Numbered from the stretch's first letter, positions 40,312-49,042 are shown. The stretch: DNA of 49,792 bases from Bacteroidales bacterium (GCA_017395245.1 JAFPVR010000122.1:1-49792); one strand, 5' to 3'. Notes: generated by a model from the letters alone, not told the origin. Program-made: numbers and translations.

Positions 40312-43065
40312 CAACACCGTTATAGATCCCTTGTATATGAACTGTTTGCCGTCGAGGTTGCGCACGCGGACAATCCATACATAGACCTGCCCGTTGATGA
40401 CGTGGCTGCCGGCCGCCACATCCTCGGGACGGTTGCCCTGCTCGCCGCACCATTGGAAATTCATGTCGTTGTTCCAATAGACGAGCGAACCCCATCGGTT
40501 GTAAATCTCGATGCTGAACTCGGTGAGGAAGCGGTGCACGTATTCCGGCAGATAAAGGCAGTCGTTCAGTCCGTCAGACCTGGACGGTGTTATGGCGTTG
40601 GGGAGGATGATGGTGAAGTCGCAGGCGGGCACGGTATAATGATCGAAGGCCTGGCAGTCGCCTTGGGTTACCGTCACGGTATAAAGTCCTGGTTGTGTGA
40701 CAGATATAAACGACGTGGTGTCACCCGTATTCCAAATATACTCGTCGTAATCGGAAACGGCGTTCAGCACAATCTCACCATGCTCGCAAAAGTCCTCGCC
40801 CGAAGTCACGATATCTACCTCGGGTTCCAAAATCTCCAAATGCATGGTCACGAGACTGTCGCAGCCATGTGAATCCGTCAGTGTTTGCTGATAATCACCC
40901 GATTCCACGTAGGTATGCCCGTTCCAGGTGTACTGGTTGCAGGCGGTGTGCGAAAACTCGCCAAACACACTGTCACGAACCGTGAGCACGAGCGTGAGGA
41001 CACTGTCGCAGCCGTATCCGACCGGGGTCAGGTGCACAGAATCGGTCAAGATGTGCGGCACGGCAGTACTGTCGGCCGGGAAATGGAACAGGCCGCCGAA
41101 TCCGGTGTAGTCGTGGCCAGGACAGACGGTGTCATAGACGGTCTCCCGATTCACAATGTCGCGGATGGTGAGGTCGAGAATCAGGAAGCTGTCGCAACCC
41201 ATCTCCACGGTCTGCAGGAGCAGCGTATCGTAAAACGTTCCGACCTCTTCCGTACTCGCAGGAGGAACGGTGAAGCCGTATCCAGTATAACCCACGCCCG
41301 GACAAATCGTATCGTAAACCGTCTCATACAAAGAGGGATGAATGGTAATTTCAACAGAGTCGTACATCGCCTCCAACTTGCAGTTACGCGAATCGTGCGC
41401 CACCACCGTGTACCAACCGCTATGCTGGGGCACGACTGCGGCACGCTGGTACGGCTCCTGGGTGATGTCAAAGTTGGGACCGAGAATACGAGTGATAGCC
41501 GCATCCACACTGTCGAAACCAAAGATAATCGTATCCCCCTCACAATAATCACTGAACGTTATCTCAGGGGAGAATTTGATAGAACTCTCTGACGTATAGC
41601 TGCTGAAGTAGCTGATGGAGCAGTCGTCGTAGCTGCCGTTGATGTCAAACACGCCCATGTGGAATTTCCCGATGGAGTTGGTGACCCGGAATGTGACCAT
41701 ATTGTTGTAAGTGGGCGAGTAATTGGAGGAGACATTCTTACGGCAATACCGGAACGGGCTGTATGGGATTGCATGCCAATCGCTCGCCGTTATGATGTTT
41801 GCGTTGCCGTTAATTTGAAACCCCGTGGTACAGGAGGAATCGCACAACAGGGTGAGATAGAGCTGTTTGGTATGGTCGTTGGCCGACTGCAAGGGTCGAT
41901 AACCAACAGCCGTGGAACCGGTGCAGGCGATGTGAGGAAGTTGCGTACCGCCGAACTCCTTCCCCGCGCCGGTAATCTGGAAGACGAAGACAGGAGCCTC
42001 CGTTATCACACCGGTATTTTCATCCAAATGCGATGCATAAACGAAAATAGGGTTCTGGTCGGCAAAGTGGAACTTCTGCTTGTCGCCGCGGTTCATCGTA
42101 TAATTGGTGATCGTCGGGTTGTTGGGGTTGCCGCTGTAGATGGCGACATCGGTGTTGTTCTCCAAAGCGAACACGAAAGCGTAGTCAAGGTAGTAGTTTC
42201 CACCGCCGCTCGTAGCGGGCGCGTTGTTGCTGACGTTAGAAGGCGAGGGCACCACAATGTACTGTCCTCCGGCCATGCTTTCAGGCACGAGCTGGTCGGC
42301 CACAAGGTCGGCACTACCGTTGCCGTTATCGGTGGTTTCCGTACAGTACGGGGTCACCGAGTCGTCGGAAACATCCACCGCAACGGGCTTGTCAGAGGTG
42401 ATGATGGTACCGGCGAGGTGGTTGGCGGCAGCCTGCGAACTGGCCGCGAGGGTATAGACCTGGCCTCGCTGCAGGGTTACTGTGAACGGCGTGTTGGCTG
42501 CATGCCCGACGCAAGCCTTCGACGGTGTGATGGTAACGGTGGTGTTGTTCTCCGTTCCGATAATCTCGACAGTGTTTTTCGCCTGCGAATAGGCACCGGA
42601 ACCGTTACCGCTGCCGTTGGCGAACTGGAACTGCGTAGTGACAAAAAACTGCGTGCCGAGACCGTTGCCGCCCTTGAGTGCGTAAATTTCACTATTATTC
42701 TGACACACAGCCACGTATGCGTTAATCTTGGCAGTGGAATGGATGTAGAGACCGTTGTTGACGGTCGCATTGTGGTTACATTCGAAGCCGCTGAGACCCG
42801 AGGAGTTGGAAACCAACGTCAGGGTGCTGGAGGAGTTGGCAGGCACATTCAGCGTGTTGCCGACCTGCGTCCCAGAGTAGGCCTTCGTCACCGTGACGGT
42901 GGCCGGCTCGCCAAAGGTGGAAACCACTAACGTAATGGGCGTATGCTGGTGCTCGGACGTGAGCTTCGGCACCGCAAACCAGAAGGCAGTATCGACCTGC
43001 GCTGAACAGAATGACAACGCCGTGACGAACAATAAAGCGGTGAGTAAAAATTTTAATTTACGCAT
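40309..43065 (-). CDS. T9SS type B-sorted IgGFc-binding-like protein
   Basis: 918 residues from the ATG at 43063-43065. A signal peptide (MRKLKFLLTALLFVTALSFCSAQ) is followed by an IgGFc-binding-like N-terminal domain (about 25-370: TAFWFAVPKL, IYIHS-type strands, KPVAVDVSDDS, GGQYIVVPSP). Ig-like or PKD-like beta repeats with ETVYDTICPG motifs follow. A C-terminal CHU_C domain (ILPNAITPSRSDGLNDCLYLPEY...IYNRWGSLVYWNND) is the type B sorting signal. It should be exposed on the cell surface or secreted by T9SS. The host-binding role is only inferred from the name of the domain. It is divergent from glyA. Confidence 0.87.
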   Translation of the reverse strand: MRKLKFLLTALLFVTALSFCSAQVDTAFWFAVPKLTSEHQHTPITLVVSTFGEPATVTVTKAYSGTQVGNTLNVPANSSSTLTLVSNSSGLSGFECNHNATVNNGLYIHSTAKINAYVAVCQNNSEIYALKGGNGLGTQFFVTTQFQFANGSGNGSGAYSQAKNTVEIIGTENNTTVTITPSKACVGHAANTPFTVTLQRGQVYTLAASSQAAANHLAGTIITSDKPVAVDVSDDSVTPYCTETTDNGNGSADLVADQLVPESMAGGQYIVVPSPSNVSNNAPATSGGGNYYLDYAFVFALENNTDVAIYSGNPNNPTITNYTMNRGDKQKFHFADQNPIFVYASHLDENTGVITEAPVFVFQITGAGKEFGGTQLPHIACTGSTAVGYRPLQSANDHTKQLYLTLLCDSSCTTGFQINGNANIITASDWHAIPYSPFRYCRKNVSSNYSPTYNNMVTFRVTNSIGKFHMGVFDINGSYDDCSISYFSSYTSESSIKFSPEITFSDYCEGDTIIFGFDSVDAAITRILGPNFDITQEPYQRAAVVPQHSGWYTVVAHDSRNCKLEAMYDSVEITIHPSLYETVYDTICPGVGYTGYGFTVPPASTEEVGTFYDTLLLQTVEMGCDSFLILDLTIRDIVNRETVYDTVCPGHDYTGFGGLFHFPADSTAVPHILTDSVHLTPVGYGCDSVLTLVLTVRDSVFGEFSHTACNQYTWNGHTYVESGDYQQTLTDSHGCDSLVTMHLEILEPEVDIVTSGEDFCEHGEIVLNAVSDYDEYIWNTGDTTSFISVTQPGLYTVTVTQGDCQAFDHYTVPACDFTIILPNAITPSRSDGLNDCLYLPEYVHRFLTEFSIEIYNRWGSLVYWNNDMNFQWCGEQGNRPEDVAAGSHVINGQVYVWIVRVRNLDGKQFIYKGSITVL

Positions 43066-43081
43066 ATTATATTTTAAGCCG

Positions 43082-43089
43082 CAAAAATA
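43082..43089 (-). promoter_or_regulatory. -7 box for the type B-sorted gene
   Basis: The minus strand reads TATTTTTG, 16 bp before the ATG, divergent from the glyA box. Confidence 0.68.
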
Positions 43090-43114
43090 AGATTTTTTCA
43101 TAACGGAAAATTTG

Positions 43115-43122
43115 TATTTTTG
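43115..43122 (+). promoter_or_regulatory. -7 box for glyA
   Basis: TATTTTTG, giving a leader of about 45 nt before the ATG at 43176. No riboswitch was seen. Confidence 0.7.
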
Positions 43123-43175
43123 CACTCTCTATTTTGGTTACATAAATTTTTATCAATCAAATAATTACATTCAAA

Positions 43176-44456
43176 ATGAAAAGAGACGAGCAAATTTTCA
43201 ATCTTATTCAGCAGGAGCGTCAGCGCCAGACCAACGGTATCGAGCTGATCGCTTCCGAGAATTTTGTGAGCGACCAGGTGATGGAAGCCATGGGTTCTGT
43301 GATGACCAACAAATACGCTGAGGGTTATCCCGGCAAGCGTTACTACGGCGGCTGCCAGATCGTGGACCAGTCGGAGCAATTGGCCATCGACCGCGTGAAA
43401 CAGCTTTTCGGCTGTGAGTGGGCCAACGTTCAGCCGCACTCCGGTGCCCAGGCCAACATGGCGGTGCTGCTCACCTGTCTGCAACCCGGCGACACCTTCA
43501 TGGGTCTCGACCTCAACCACGGCGGTCACCTCTCCCACGGTTCCCCCGTCAACTCTTCCGGCATTCTCTACCATCAGGTTGCCTACCAGGTGGAGGAAGA
43601 AACCGGCTGCATCAACTACGACACGATGGAGGAAGTTGCACTCCGCGAGCGTCCAAAGCTCATCATCGGCGGTGCTTCCGCCTACAGCCGCGACTGGGAT
43701 TGGGCTCGCATGCGCAAGATCGCTGACGAGATCGGTGCCATCCTGATGGCCGACATCTCCCACCCCGCCGGCCTTATCGCCAAGGGGCTGCTCAACAACG
43801 CTGTGGAACACTGCCACATCGTGACCACCACCACCCACAAGACCCTCCGCGGACCGCGCGGCGGCCTCATCATGATGGGCAAGGATTTCGAGAACCCGTG
43901 GGGCAAAACCACCCCGAAGGGCGTCGTGAAGACGATGTCACAGCTGCTTGATTCCGCCGTATTCCCGGGCGTTCAGGGTGGTCCGCTGGAGCACGTCATC
44001 GCCGCCAAGGCCGTCGCATTCGGCGAAGCCCTCTCCGATGACTATGCCCGCTACGTCAAGCAGGTGAAACTCAACGCCGCCGCCATGGCCAACGCCTTCG
44101 TGGCGAAAGGCTACAAGGTGATTTCCAACGGCACCGACAACCACCTGATGCTCATCGACTTGCGTACCAAGTTCCCGGATATGACCGGTAAAGTGGCCGA
44201 AAACACCCTCGTCAAGGCCGACATCACCATCAACAAGAACATGGTTCCGTTCGATACCCGTTCCGCCTTCCAGACCTCCGGTCTGCGCGTCGGTACGCCC
44301 GCCATCACCACCCGCGGCCTCAAAGAGGACGACATGGCTGGTATCGTCGAAATGATCGACAATGTGCTCTGCGACGTCGAGAACGAGGAACTCATCGCCA
44401 AGACCCGCAAGACGGTCAACGACATGATGCACGACCGCCCGCTCTTCGCTTGGTAA
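43176..44456 (+). CDS. glyA: Serine hydroxymethyltransferase
   Basis: 426 residues, normal length. This PLP enzyme interconverts serine and glycine and feeds one-carbon units to tetrahydrofolate. The segments [36 protein letters not shown] and the PLP-binding [14 protein letters not shown] (Lys near 223) are plain. Monocistronic with its own promoter and terminator. Its product supplies folate carbon that PurH in this window also uses. Confidence 0.97.
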   Translation: MKRDEQIFNLIQQERQRQTNGIELIASENFVSDQVMEAMGSVMTNKYAEGYPGKRYYGGCQIVDQSEQLAIDRVKQLFGCEWANVQPHSGAQANMAVLLTCLQPGDTFMGLDLNHGGHLSHGSPVNSSGILYHQVAYQVEEETGCINYDTMEEVALRERPKLIIGGASAYSRDWDWARMRKIADEIGAILMADISHPAGLIAKGLLNNAVEHCHIVTTTTHKTLRGPRGGLIMMGKDFENPWGKTTPKGVVKTMSQLLDSAVFPGVQGGPLEHVIAAKAVAFGEALSDDYARYVKQVKLNAAAMANAFVAKGYKVISNGTDNHLMLIDLRTKFPDMTGKVAENTLVKADITINKNMVPFDTRSAFQTSGLRVGTPAITTRGLKEDDMAGIVEMIDNVLCDVENEELIAKTRKTVNDMMHDRPLFAW

Positions 44457-44476
44457 TCCCCTACCCCTCATAAACG

Positions 44477-44513
44477 AAACGCCCGGAATCCGATTGAACT
44501 CCGGGCGTTTTTT
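44477..44513 (+). terminator. Terminator of glyA
   Basis: AAACGCCCGGA (44477-44487) pairs with TCCGGGCGTTT (44500-44510), followed by T residues to 44513. Confidence 0.92.
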
Positions 44514-44537
44514 CATGTGCTATGTTCTGTTAAATCG

Positions 44538-45305
44538 CTATCCTCTCATAATTCTAACCTTGCCAACCGCCTGGCTCTCAATCCCTTGATAGGTAAATGT
44601 AAACTCATAGCTATAGACACCCTCCGGACAGGAACCGCCATCCCAATTATTGCGATAATTCGCACTCTGATAGACAATCCTGTTGTTCTTGTCGCGCACC
44701 ACAAGCCTCGGTGAGGAATAGCTCTCCAACCCTTCGATGACAAACATGTCGTTGACGCCATCGCCGTTCGGGGTAAAGAGGTTGGGAATGCTCAAGTGCG
44801 TAGGCGGTGTCCATTCTACATTCTCGTCAGAGAGGGTCCTCAGCACGGGATCGGCGGCCAATTGTTTGGCGAGCGTGGAGTTCGGGGGAAGGACCTCCTG
44901 CCGCACGTTGGTACGCGGGTTCACGGTTTCGGTCTTTGGAGATGCAACGTCGGGTGTCTCTACGACGGGTCTCTTCGCGGAGGCATCTGATTCGTTCGTC
45001 TGTGGAGACGCAAGATTTTGCGTCTCTACAACGGGGACAACCGATTCCTGTTGAGGCGTTTCAACGATTTGTTCCGTCGTGTTCATCGCCGTAACCTCCT
45101 GGTTATTATGTTGATGTTTCCACACACCGAATGCCACACTTCCGCTGACGGCGACAACGACCAACGCTGATGTCGCCCATTTCCACGCAGAGGATTTAGG
45201 CTTTTGCACGGGCATTTCCGCGTCCAACCTCGCATTCAGCCGCTCCCACACCGCATCCGACGGTGCCTCGCTGTAATTGTCCAATATCTCTTTTATATCC
45301 TTCAT
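44538..45305 (-). CDS. Anti-sigma-like membrane protein with a type B sorting domain
   Basis: 255 residues from the ATG at 45303-45305. The N-terminal cytoplasmic part (MKDIKEILDNYSEAPSDAVWERLNARLD) resembles anti-sigma domains. A membrane helix (about 45-65, ATSALVVVAVSGSVAFGVW) follows. A linker with two VVETxxxASPxT units lies near 95-130. The C-terminal CHU_C-like domain runs IPNLFTPNGDGVNDMFVIEG to YRNNWDGGSCPEGVYSYEF. CHU_C domains are usually T9SS export signals; here the domain may report on export. The sigma gene ends 16 bp upstream. The linker units correspond to a repeat palindrome. Confidence 0.8.
   Translation of the reverse strand: MKDIKEILDNYSEAPSDAVWERLNARLDAEMPVQKPKSSAWKWATSALVVVAVSGSVAFGVWKHQHNNQEVTAMNTTEQIVETPQQESVVPVVETQNLASPQTNESDASAKRPVVETPDVASPKTETVNPRTNVRQEVLPPNSTLAKQLAADPVLRTLSDENVEWTPPTHLSIPNLFTPNGDGVNDMFVIEGLESYSSPRLVVRDKNNRIVYQSANYRNNWDGGSCPEGVYSYEFTFTYQGIESQAVGKVRIMRG
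44936..44963. repeat. In-CDS palindrome-family copy, decayed
   Basis: A 28-bp sequence aligned base for base with the copy at 45002-45029 but with many changes. It encodes VETPDVASP in the linker of the anti-sigma-like protein. Offset 66 bp, or 22 codons, keeps the same frame. Confidence 0.65.
45002..45029. repeat. In-CDS 28-bp palindrome
   Basis: GTGGAGACGCAAGA / TTTTGCGTCTCTAC, only two mismatches from a perfect palindrome of the family. Encodes VETQNLASP in the linker. Confidence 0.9.
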
Positions 45306-45321
45306 ATTCAATAATTTCTCA

Positions 45322-45879
45322 TTATCCGTTTTCGTCGCCCAATTCGCGCCGCAGCCACTTCCTTGCACGCAGAAAGACGACCCTCATTGAATCCTCTTTT
45401 TTGCCGAGTACCTCGCCGACCTTCGCAAACGTGTAGCCTTCAAGGGCATGCAGGTTGAAAACCGTGCGATATGTCTCAGGCATCCGCTGGAGCGCGTCAA
45501 TCACAATCCGCGCGTCCATGGCGGTCGTGATTGTTTCGTCAACGCCCAATAAACTTTCATCATCCAACTCATTCGGCAACTGTTCGTTGCGAAACTTGCG
45601 GATGGAACGGTAATGGCTGATAGCCGTATTCACCATCACCGAGTGAATCCAGGTGCTAAAGGAACTATCCCCTTTGAATGTCTTCAGACTCTTGAACACC
45701 TGCATAAAGCCTTCCATCAGCATATCCTCCGCTTCCTCGTCTGAGTTCGCATATCTTCGGCACAGCACGAACATTTGCGATGCATAGCGGTCGTACAACT
45801 GCCGCTGGCTCAATCGGTCGTTCTTCAAACAGCCGTTGACAAGGGTTTGGATATCTGATTCTCTGTCCGTCACATTCAC
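45322..45879 (-). CDS. ECF sigma factor
   Basis: 185 residues with GTG start (45877-45879). Region 2: LYDRYASQMFVLCRRYANSDEEAEDMLMEGFMQVFKSL then FSTWIHSVMVNTAISHYRS. Region 4: LQRMPETYRTVFNLHALEGYTFAKVGEVLGKKEDSMRVVFLRARKWLRREL. It belongs to the Bacteroidetes ECF type and probably partners the membrane protein encoded next to it. Which genes it controls cannot be told from the window. Confidence 0.92.
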   Translation of the reverse strand: MNVTDRESDIQTLVNGCLKNDRLSQRQLYDRYASQMFVLCRRYANSDEEAEDMLMEGFMQVFKSLKTFKGDSSFSTWIHSVMVNTAISHYRSIRKFRNEQLPNELDDESLLGVDETITTAMDARIVIDALQRMPETYRTVFNLHALEGYTFAKVGEVLGKKEDSMRVVFLRARKWLRRELGDENG

Positions 45880-45923
45880 TCTGTCGCACGAAATTCCAAT
45901 TTCGTTACACCCGAATGAGAATT

Positions 45924-46907
45924 TTATTGCACAGACTTCACAACTGCCTCAACCTCACGCAGATAGTCTCTTTTTTCTTCTTGCGGAGCATAGACAAAAC
46001 CGTCGATTGTTATACAAGAAACGCTGTCTGGTGCAACCTGGGTGAAGCTATAGAAGGGGCCGCCCATCTTGTCGCGAACCGTTTCCCACAATCCTCTCAA
46101 CTCCACACCGCTATGGTATCTCAGTTTCAGATTTTGCCTCAACGGATAGCCTTCGATATTCGCCACCAACGGATAGGCACCGGCCACTGCACCCTGGATG
46201 TAGGCTTTGGTGATGCGGTCGCGCTCGGCCACGATGTTCTCTGTGGTCAGTTCATATTTCGGTGACGTATAAATCATGACAAAGCGGTCGTTTTTCGGGG
46301 TGCGGAAGCAGAGCCACAGGAAATCATCCTCCTCGCGACCCACGAAATAGCCTTCCGGCACCGTCATCGAGATACCGAACTTTTCCTTGATTTTCTTCTC
46401 TATCACGGGGTTGTTGAGTTTGCGGTGGGCATTCTGCAGCCGCGCGATATCGTTGTCGTACATTGCCTGCACAATCTCATCCTGATGCGCGAGAAAGAGC
46501 GCGAGACAGGAGTCCTGATTGTTGCCGCGGATTTTGACGTGAATCTGCGGTTTGGTGACAGGATCCCGCTGAATCTCGAATGTATTTCCCGCATAATCAG
46601 GGTTATAGTCAAACTGTACGATGTTCCGGTGACGCATGAACGATGCTTTATAGTCCGCATTGGAGCACTGGATGACATCGAACATCGGCTCAATTTGGTT
46701 GATGGCGGGTTGCGGCTGCTGAATCACCGCGTAGATTTCCTTCATCGCGGCCTTGGACCAGTAGCCCGTGTCGATGGCGAGAATCATCTCACCCGCCTTG
46801 CCAGTGGAGAAATTATCGACTTTGATGCCCGAAGTGCCTGATTTCTGATGGCAGGAAACCAGCGAAAGGAGCATCAACAACACTGCGAAGTAACTGATTT
46901 TCTTCAT
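45924..46907 (-). CDS. DUF4837 lipoprotein
   Basis: 327 residues. Lipobox LVSC places an acylated Cys at residue 19. The body fits the DUF4837 family: GKAGEMILAIDTGYWSKAAMKEIYAVIQQPQPAINQIEPMF, then FGISMTVPEGYFVGREEDDFLWLC and GGPFYSFTQVAPDSVSCITIDGFVYAPQEEKRDYLREVEAVV. The function is unknown. It lies in the same direction as the sigma gene but 44 bp apart. Confidence 0.87.
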   Translation of the reverse strand: MKKISYFAVLLMLLSLVSCHQKSGTSGIKVDNFSTGKAGEMILAIDTGYWSKAAMKEIYAVIQQPQPAINQIEPMFDVIQCSNADYKASFMRHRNIVQFDYNPDYAGNTFEIQRDPVTKPQIHVKIRGNNQDSCLALFLAHQDEIVQAMYDNDIARLQNAHRKLNNPVIEKKIKEKFGISMTVPEGYFVGREEDDFLWLCFRTPKNDRFVMIYTSPKYELTTENIVAERDRITKAYIQGAVAGAYPLVANIEGYPLRQNLKLRYHSGVELRGLWETVRDKMGGPFYSFTQVAPDSVSCITIDGFVYAPQEEKRDYLREVEAVVKSVQ

Positions 46908-46953
46908 ATTTCTGAAATTTTACTTTTCTATTGTTTTATATTCGAATTATTGT

Positions 46954-46961
46954 TATCTTTG
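46954..46961 (+). promoter_or_regulatory. Promoter of dprA
   Basis: TATCTTTG with TTG at 46931-46933, 20 bp upstream. The mRNA leader would be about 50 nt. Confidence 0.72.
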
Positions 46962-47018
46962 CCGTGCGAAAACCAACCGCAAAAATAAAATAAAATTCAT
47001 AAACCTTGGACAAAAAAA

Positions 47019-48122
47019 ATGTACACGGAACTTTTTTATCGCATTGCCCTGAACAAGACGGAAGGGCTTGGGAAGTCATCGCTGAAACGGATTCTAACGG
47101 TCTCCGGATCCGCTAAAAATGTCTACGAATTTCCTGAATCCTGGCGAAGAAGTCTACGCCACTCGAAACGTTTCGACGTGGACATCCGGCTTACAGACAA
47201 ACTCAAAGCACTGGCCGAAAGAGAACTCCAGTTGATGGACCATTACAACGTCAAGTTGTGCCACTATCTCGACCCGACATACCCGCAGCGGCTGAAACGA
47301 TGCAACGACGCGCCCGTATCGTTTTACTACAAGGGCAGCGGCGACTTCAACCCGGCACGGACGCTGGCCGTAGTGGGCACTCGCAATGCCACCTCCTACG
47401 GCATCAAAAGCCTGACCAAGATTCTCAACGATTTGAAAGACAAGAACATCGCAACGATCAGCGGCCTGGCTTACGGCATCGACACCGTGGCACACGAGGA
47501 GTCGTTGAACCTCGGAATGCCCACGACAGCGGTGCTTGGCAACGGACTACACACGGTCTACCCTGCGACCAACAAACCATTGGCAGACAGAATCTTGGAG
47601 AACGGCGGCACACTCGTCAGCGAGTTCGACTTCGACACGGGTCCCGACCGGATGAACTTCCCCGCGCGCAACCGCATCATCGCGGGCATGGCCGACGCTG
47701 TGTTGGTGGCCGAAAGCGCAGTCAAGGGCGGGAGCATCATCACGGCACACATCGCCAACTCCTACAACCGCGACATCTTCGCTATCCCAAGCACCATCTT
47801 CGACGACATGCACGCGGGCTGCCACGACCTCATCCGCCGCAACATCGCCGCCATCGCCACCTCCGGGCAAGACCTCCTCGAAATGATGAACTGGGACACT
47901 GACTCTGCTCCGCAAGCCGTTCAGACACAGCTATTTCCAGAGCTTACCGAAGACGAGGAACGGGTCTATCGCTTCGTGGAAGGCGGCAAAAAGACCATCG
48001 ACGAGATTTCCGAGCACTGCACCGACTTCTCTCCTTCCAAACTGGCCGGCATCCTGCTCACGATGGAGCTCAAGGGGGTGCTGGTCGCGCTGCCAGGAAA
48101 AAGCTACGGAACGGGGATGTGA
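47019..48122 (+). CDS. dprA: DNA-processing protein DprA
   Basis: 367 residues. DprA guards incoming single-stranded DNA and loads RecA in natural transformation. Segments: LAVVGTRNATSYGIKSL, ISGLAYGIDTVAHEESL, LGNGLHTVYPATNKPLA, and FPARNRIIAGMADAVLVAESAVKGGSIITAHIANSYNRDIFAIP form the Rossmann-like domain (about 100-290). The last 60 residues form a winged helix (ERVYRFVEGGKKTIDEISEHC...LLTMELKG). The N-terminal SAM-like part is present. Together with the YifB/ComM gene nearby it hints at competence capability, though no DNA uptake genes are in the window. Confidence 0.95.
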   Translation: MYTELFYRIALNKTEGLGKSSLKRILTVSGSAKNVYEFPESWRRSLRHSKRFDVDIRLTDKLKALAERELQLMDHYNVKLCHYLDPTYPQRLKRCNDAPVSFYYKGSGDFNPARTLAVVGTRNATSYGIKSLTKILNDLKDKNIATISGLAYGIDTVAHEESLNLGMPTTAVLGNGLHTVYPATNKPLADRILENGGTLVSEFDFDTGPDRMNFPARNRIIAGMADAVLVAESAVKGGSIITAHIANSYNRDIFAIPSTIFDDMHAGCHDLIRRNIAAIATSGQDLLEMMNWDTDSAPQAVQTQLFPELTEDEERVYRFVEGGKKTIDEISEHCTDFSPSKLAGILLTMELKGVLVALPGKSYGTGM

Positions 48123-48140
48123 TAAAACCTTTCGGTTTTA
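48123..48140 (+). terminator. Hairpin just after dprA
   Basis: TAAAACC-TTTC-GGTTTTA starts right after the stop codon. It is a weak A/T stem and lacks a long T-run, so termination is tentative. Confidence 0.5.
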
Positions 48141-48206
48141 GGTTTCAGGTTTCAAGTGATTTCGAACTTTTGAGTACCTGAAACTTGAAACCTGAAACTT
48201 GAAACC
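48134..48206. repeat. Inverted pair of 7-bp arrays between convergent genes
   Basis: The left 24 bp (48134-48157, GGTTTTAGGTTTCAGG...) is inverse to the right 24 bp (48183-48206) with three mismatches. A single 73-bp hairpin can form. Same heptamer type as at 1059 and 2707. Confidence 0.8.
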
Positions 48207-48215
48207 ACCTGTACA

Positions 48216-49016
48216 TCAGTAATACAACCCTATCCGTTCAGCAACGTTCCAATCGATAGTCGGGTATTCTTTGTAGCCGCTTGCAGGGTGAGAATCCATG
48301 AGTATGACGTCAAAGTAGTCTATGTCCCAAAGGGTTCCGTCTTCTGTATAAGCAACAAGAAAATCCTGGTGACCGTCACAGAGGTAGAGCCACGCTCCGT
48401 TTTTTTCCTTGAAGAGCCCGGGACGGCACCACGCATGGGCGGTTCCCATATTAAGAAAACGGACGAGGTCTTCCGTCAGTCCATAAAGATGCTGGCGGGA
48501 GACGCCGCACGGGAATGTAATAGCATAGCGGCATTCGCCGACTTTCCAAAGCAGGGGCAGATTGTCGCATAGCGTTTTACATTCTACTTCGACATAGTCG
48601 AAGAGGGTTATTTCCAACTCTTCGAAATCGGTCTGGTCATCCACCAGAATAAGCGTTTCCGTATCTATCGGATTCTTCAGCCGTTCCTCCCGCAGCGCCG
48701 CCTCCTCACGCAGCTTTTCCGCTTTTGGGTCGTATGTCATTTTCGCGATGGAGTCCCACCCTTTCTTCTGGGCACGTTGGTGTAGTTCAGGTTTGAAACA
48801 CATATAGGTCCACCAAAAGAAGAACAGGAAAAAGAAAACGGTTCTGCCGATGTTGTGGTCTTTGAAAAGCGAATATGACATGGCAAAGAGAACCGCCGCC
48901 GCAATCACGGCGTAAAAAATGTAATCGAAACGTCGTTGCACCTTTTCCTGCGCTTCATACGGCTGTTTTATCAATCGCCGGCGTTTCTCGTAATATTTTT
49001 TCCTGTGGAGGGGCAT
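48216..49016 (-). CDS. Membrane protein of unknown function
   Basis: 266 residues from the ATG at 49014-49016; the longer start at 49037 overlaps the promoter. The N-terminus is highly basic (HRKKYYEKRRRLIKQP). Two membrane helices lie near 30-50 and 58-75 (YIFYAVIAAAVLFAMSYSLF, TVFFFLFFFWWTYMCF). A cytoplasmic domain follows, with FDYVEVECKTLCDNLPLLWKVGECRYAITFPCGVSRQHLYGL. I do not recognise the family. Confidence 0.75.
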   Translation of the reverse strand: MPLHRKKYYEKRRRLIKQPYEAQEKVQRRFDYIFYAVIAAAVLFAMSYSLFKDHNIGRTVFFFLFFFWWTYMCFKPELHQRAQKKGWDSIAKMTYDPKAEKLREEAALREERLKNPIDTETLILVDDQTDFEELEITLFDYVEVECKTLCDNLPLLWKVGECRYAITFPCGVSRQHLYGLTEDLVRFLNMGTAHAWCRPGLFKEKNGAWLYLCDGHQDFLVAYTEDGTLWDIDYFDVILMDSHPASGYKEYPTIDWNVAERIGLYY

Positions 49017-49034
49017 GATGTTTGATTTTGGCCA

Positions 49035-49042
49035 CAAAGATA
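49035..49042 (-). promoter_or_regulatory. -7 box for the 48216-49016 gene
   Basis: The minus strand reads TATCTTTG, 18 bp before the chosen ATG. It overlaps the alternative start codon. Confidence 0.68.

Noticed and set aside
41659-42930. Long plus-strand open frame opposite the type B-sorted gene
   Set aside because: No recognisable motif or signal. The opposite strand has a signal peptide, IgGFc-like domain and CHU_C domain.
43123-43175. Glycine riboswitch before glyA
   Set aside because: The leader is about 45 nt, too short for a tandem glycine aptamer, and conserved aptamer motifs are missing.
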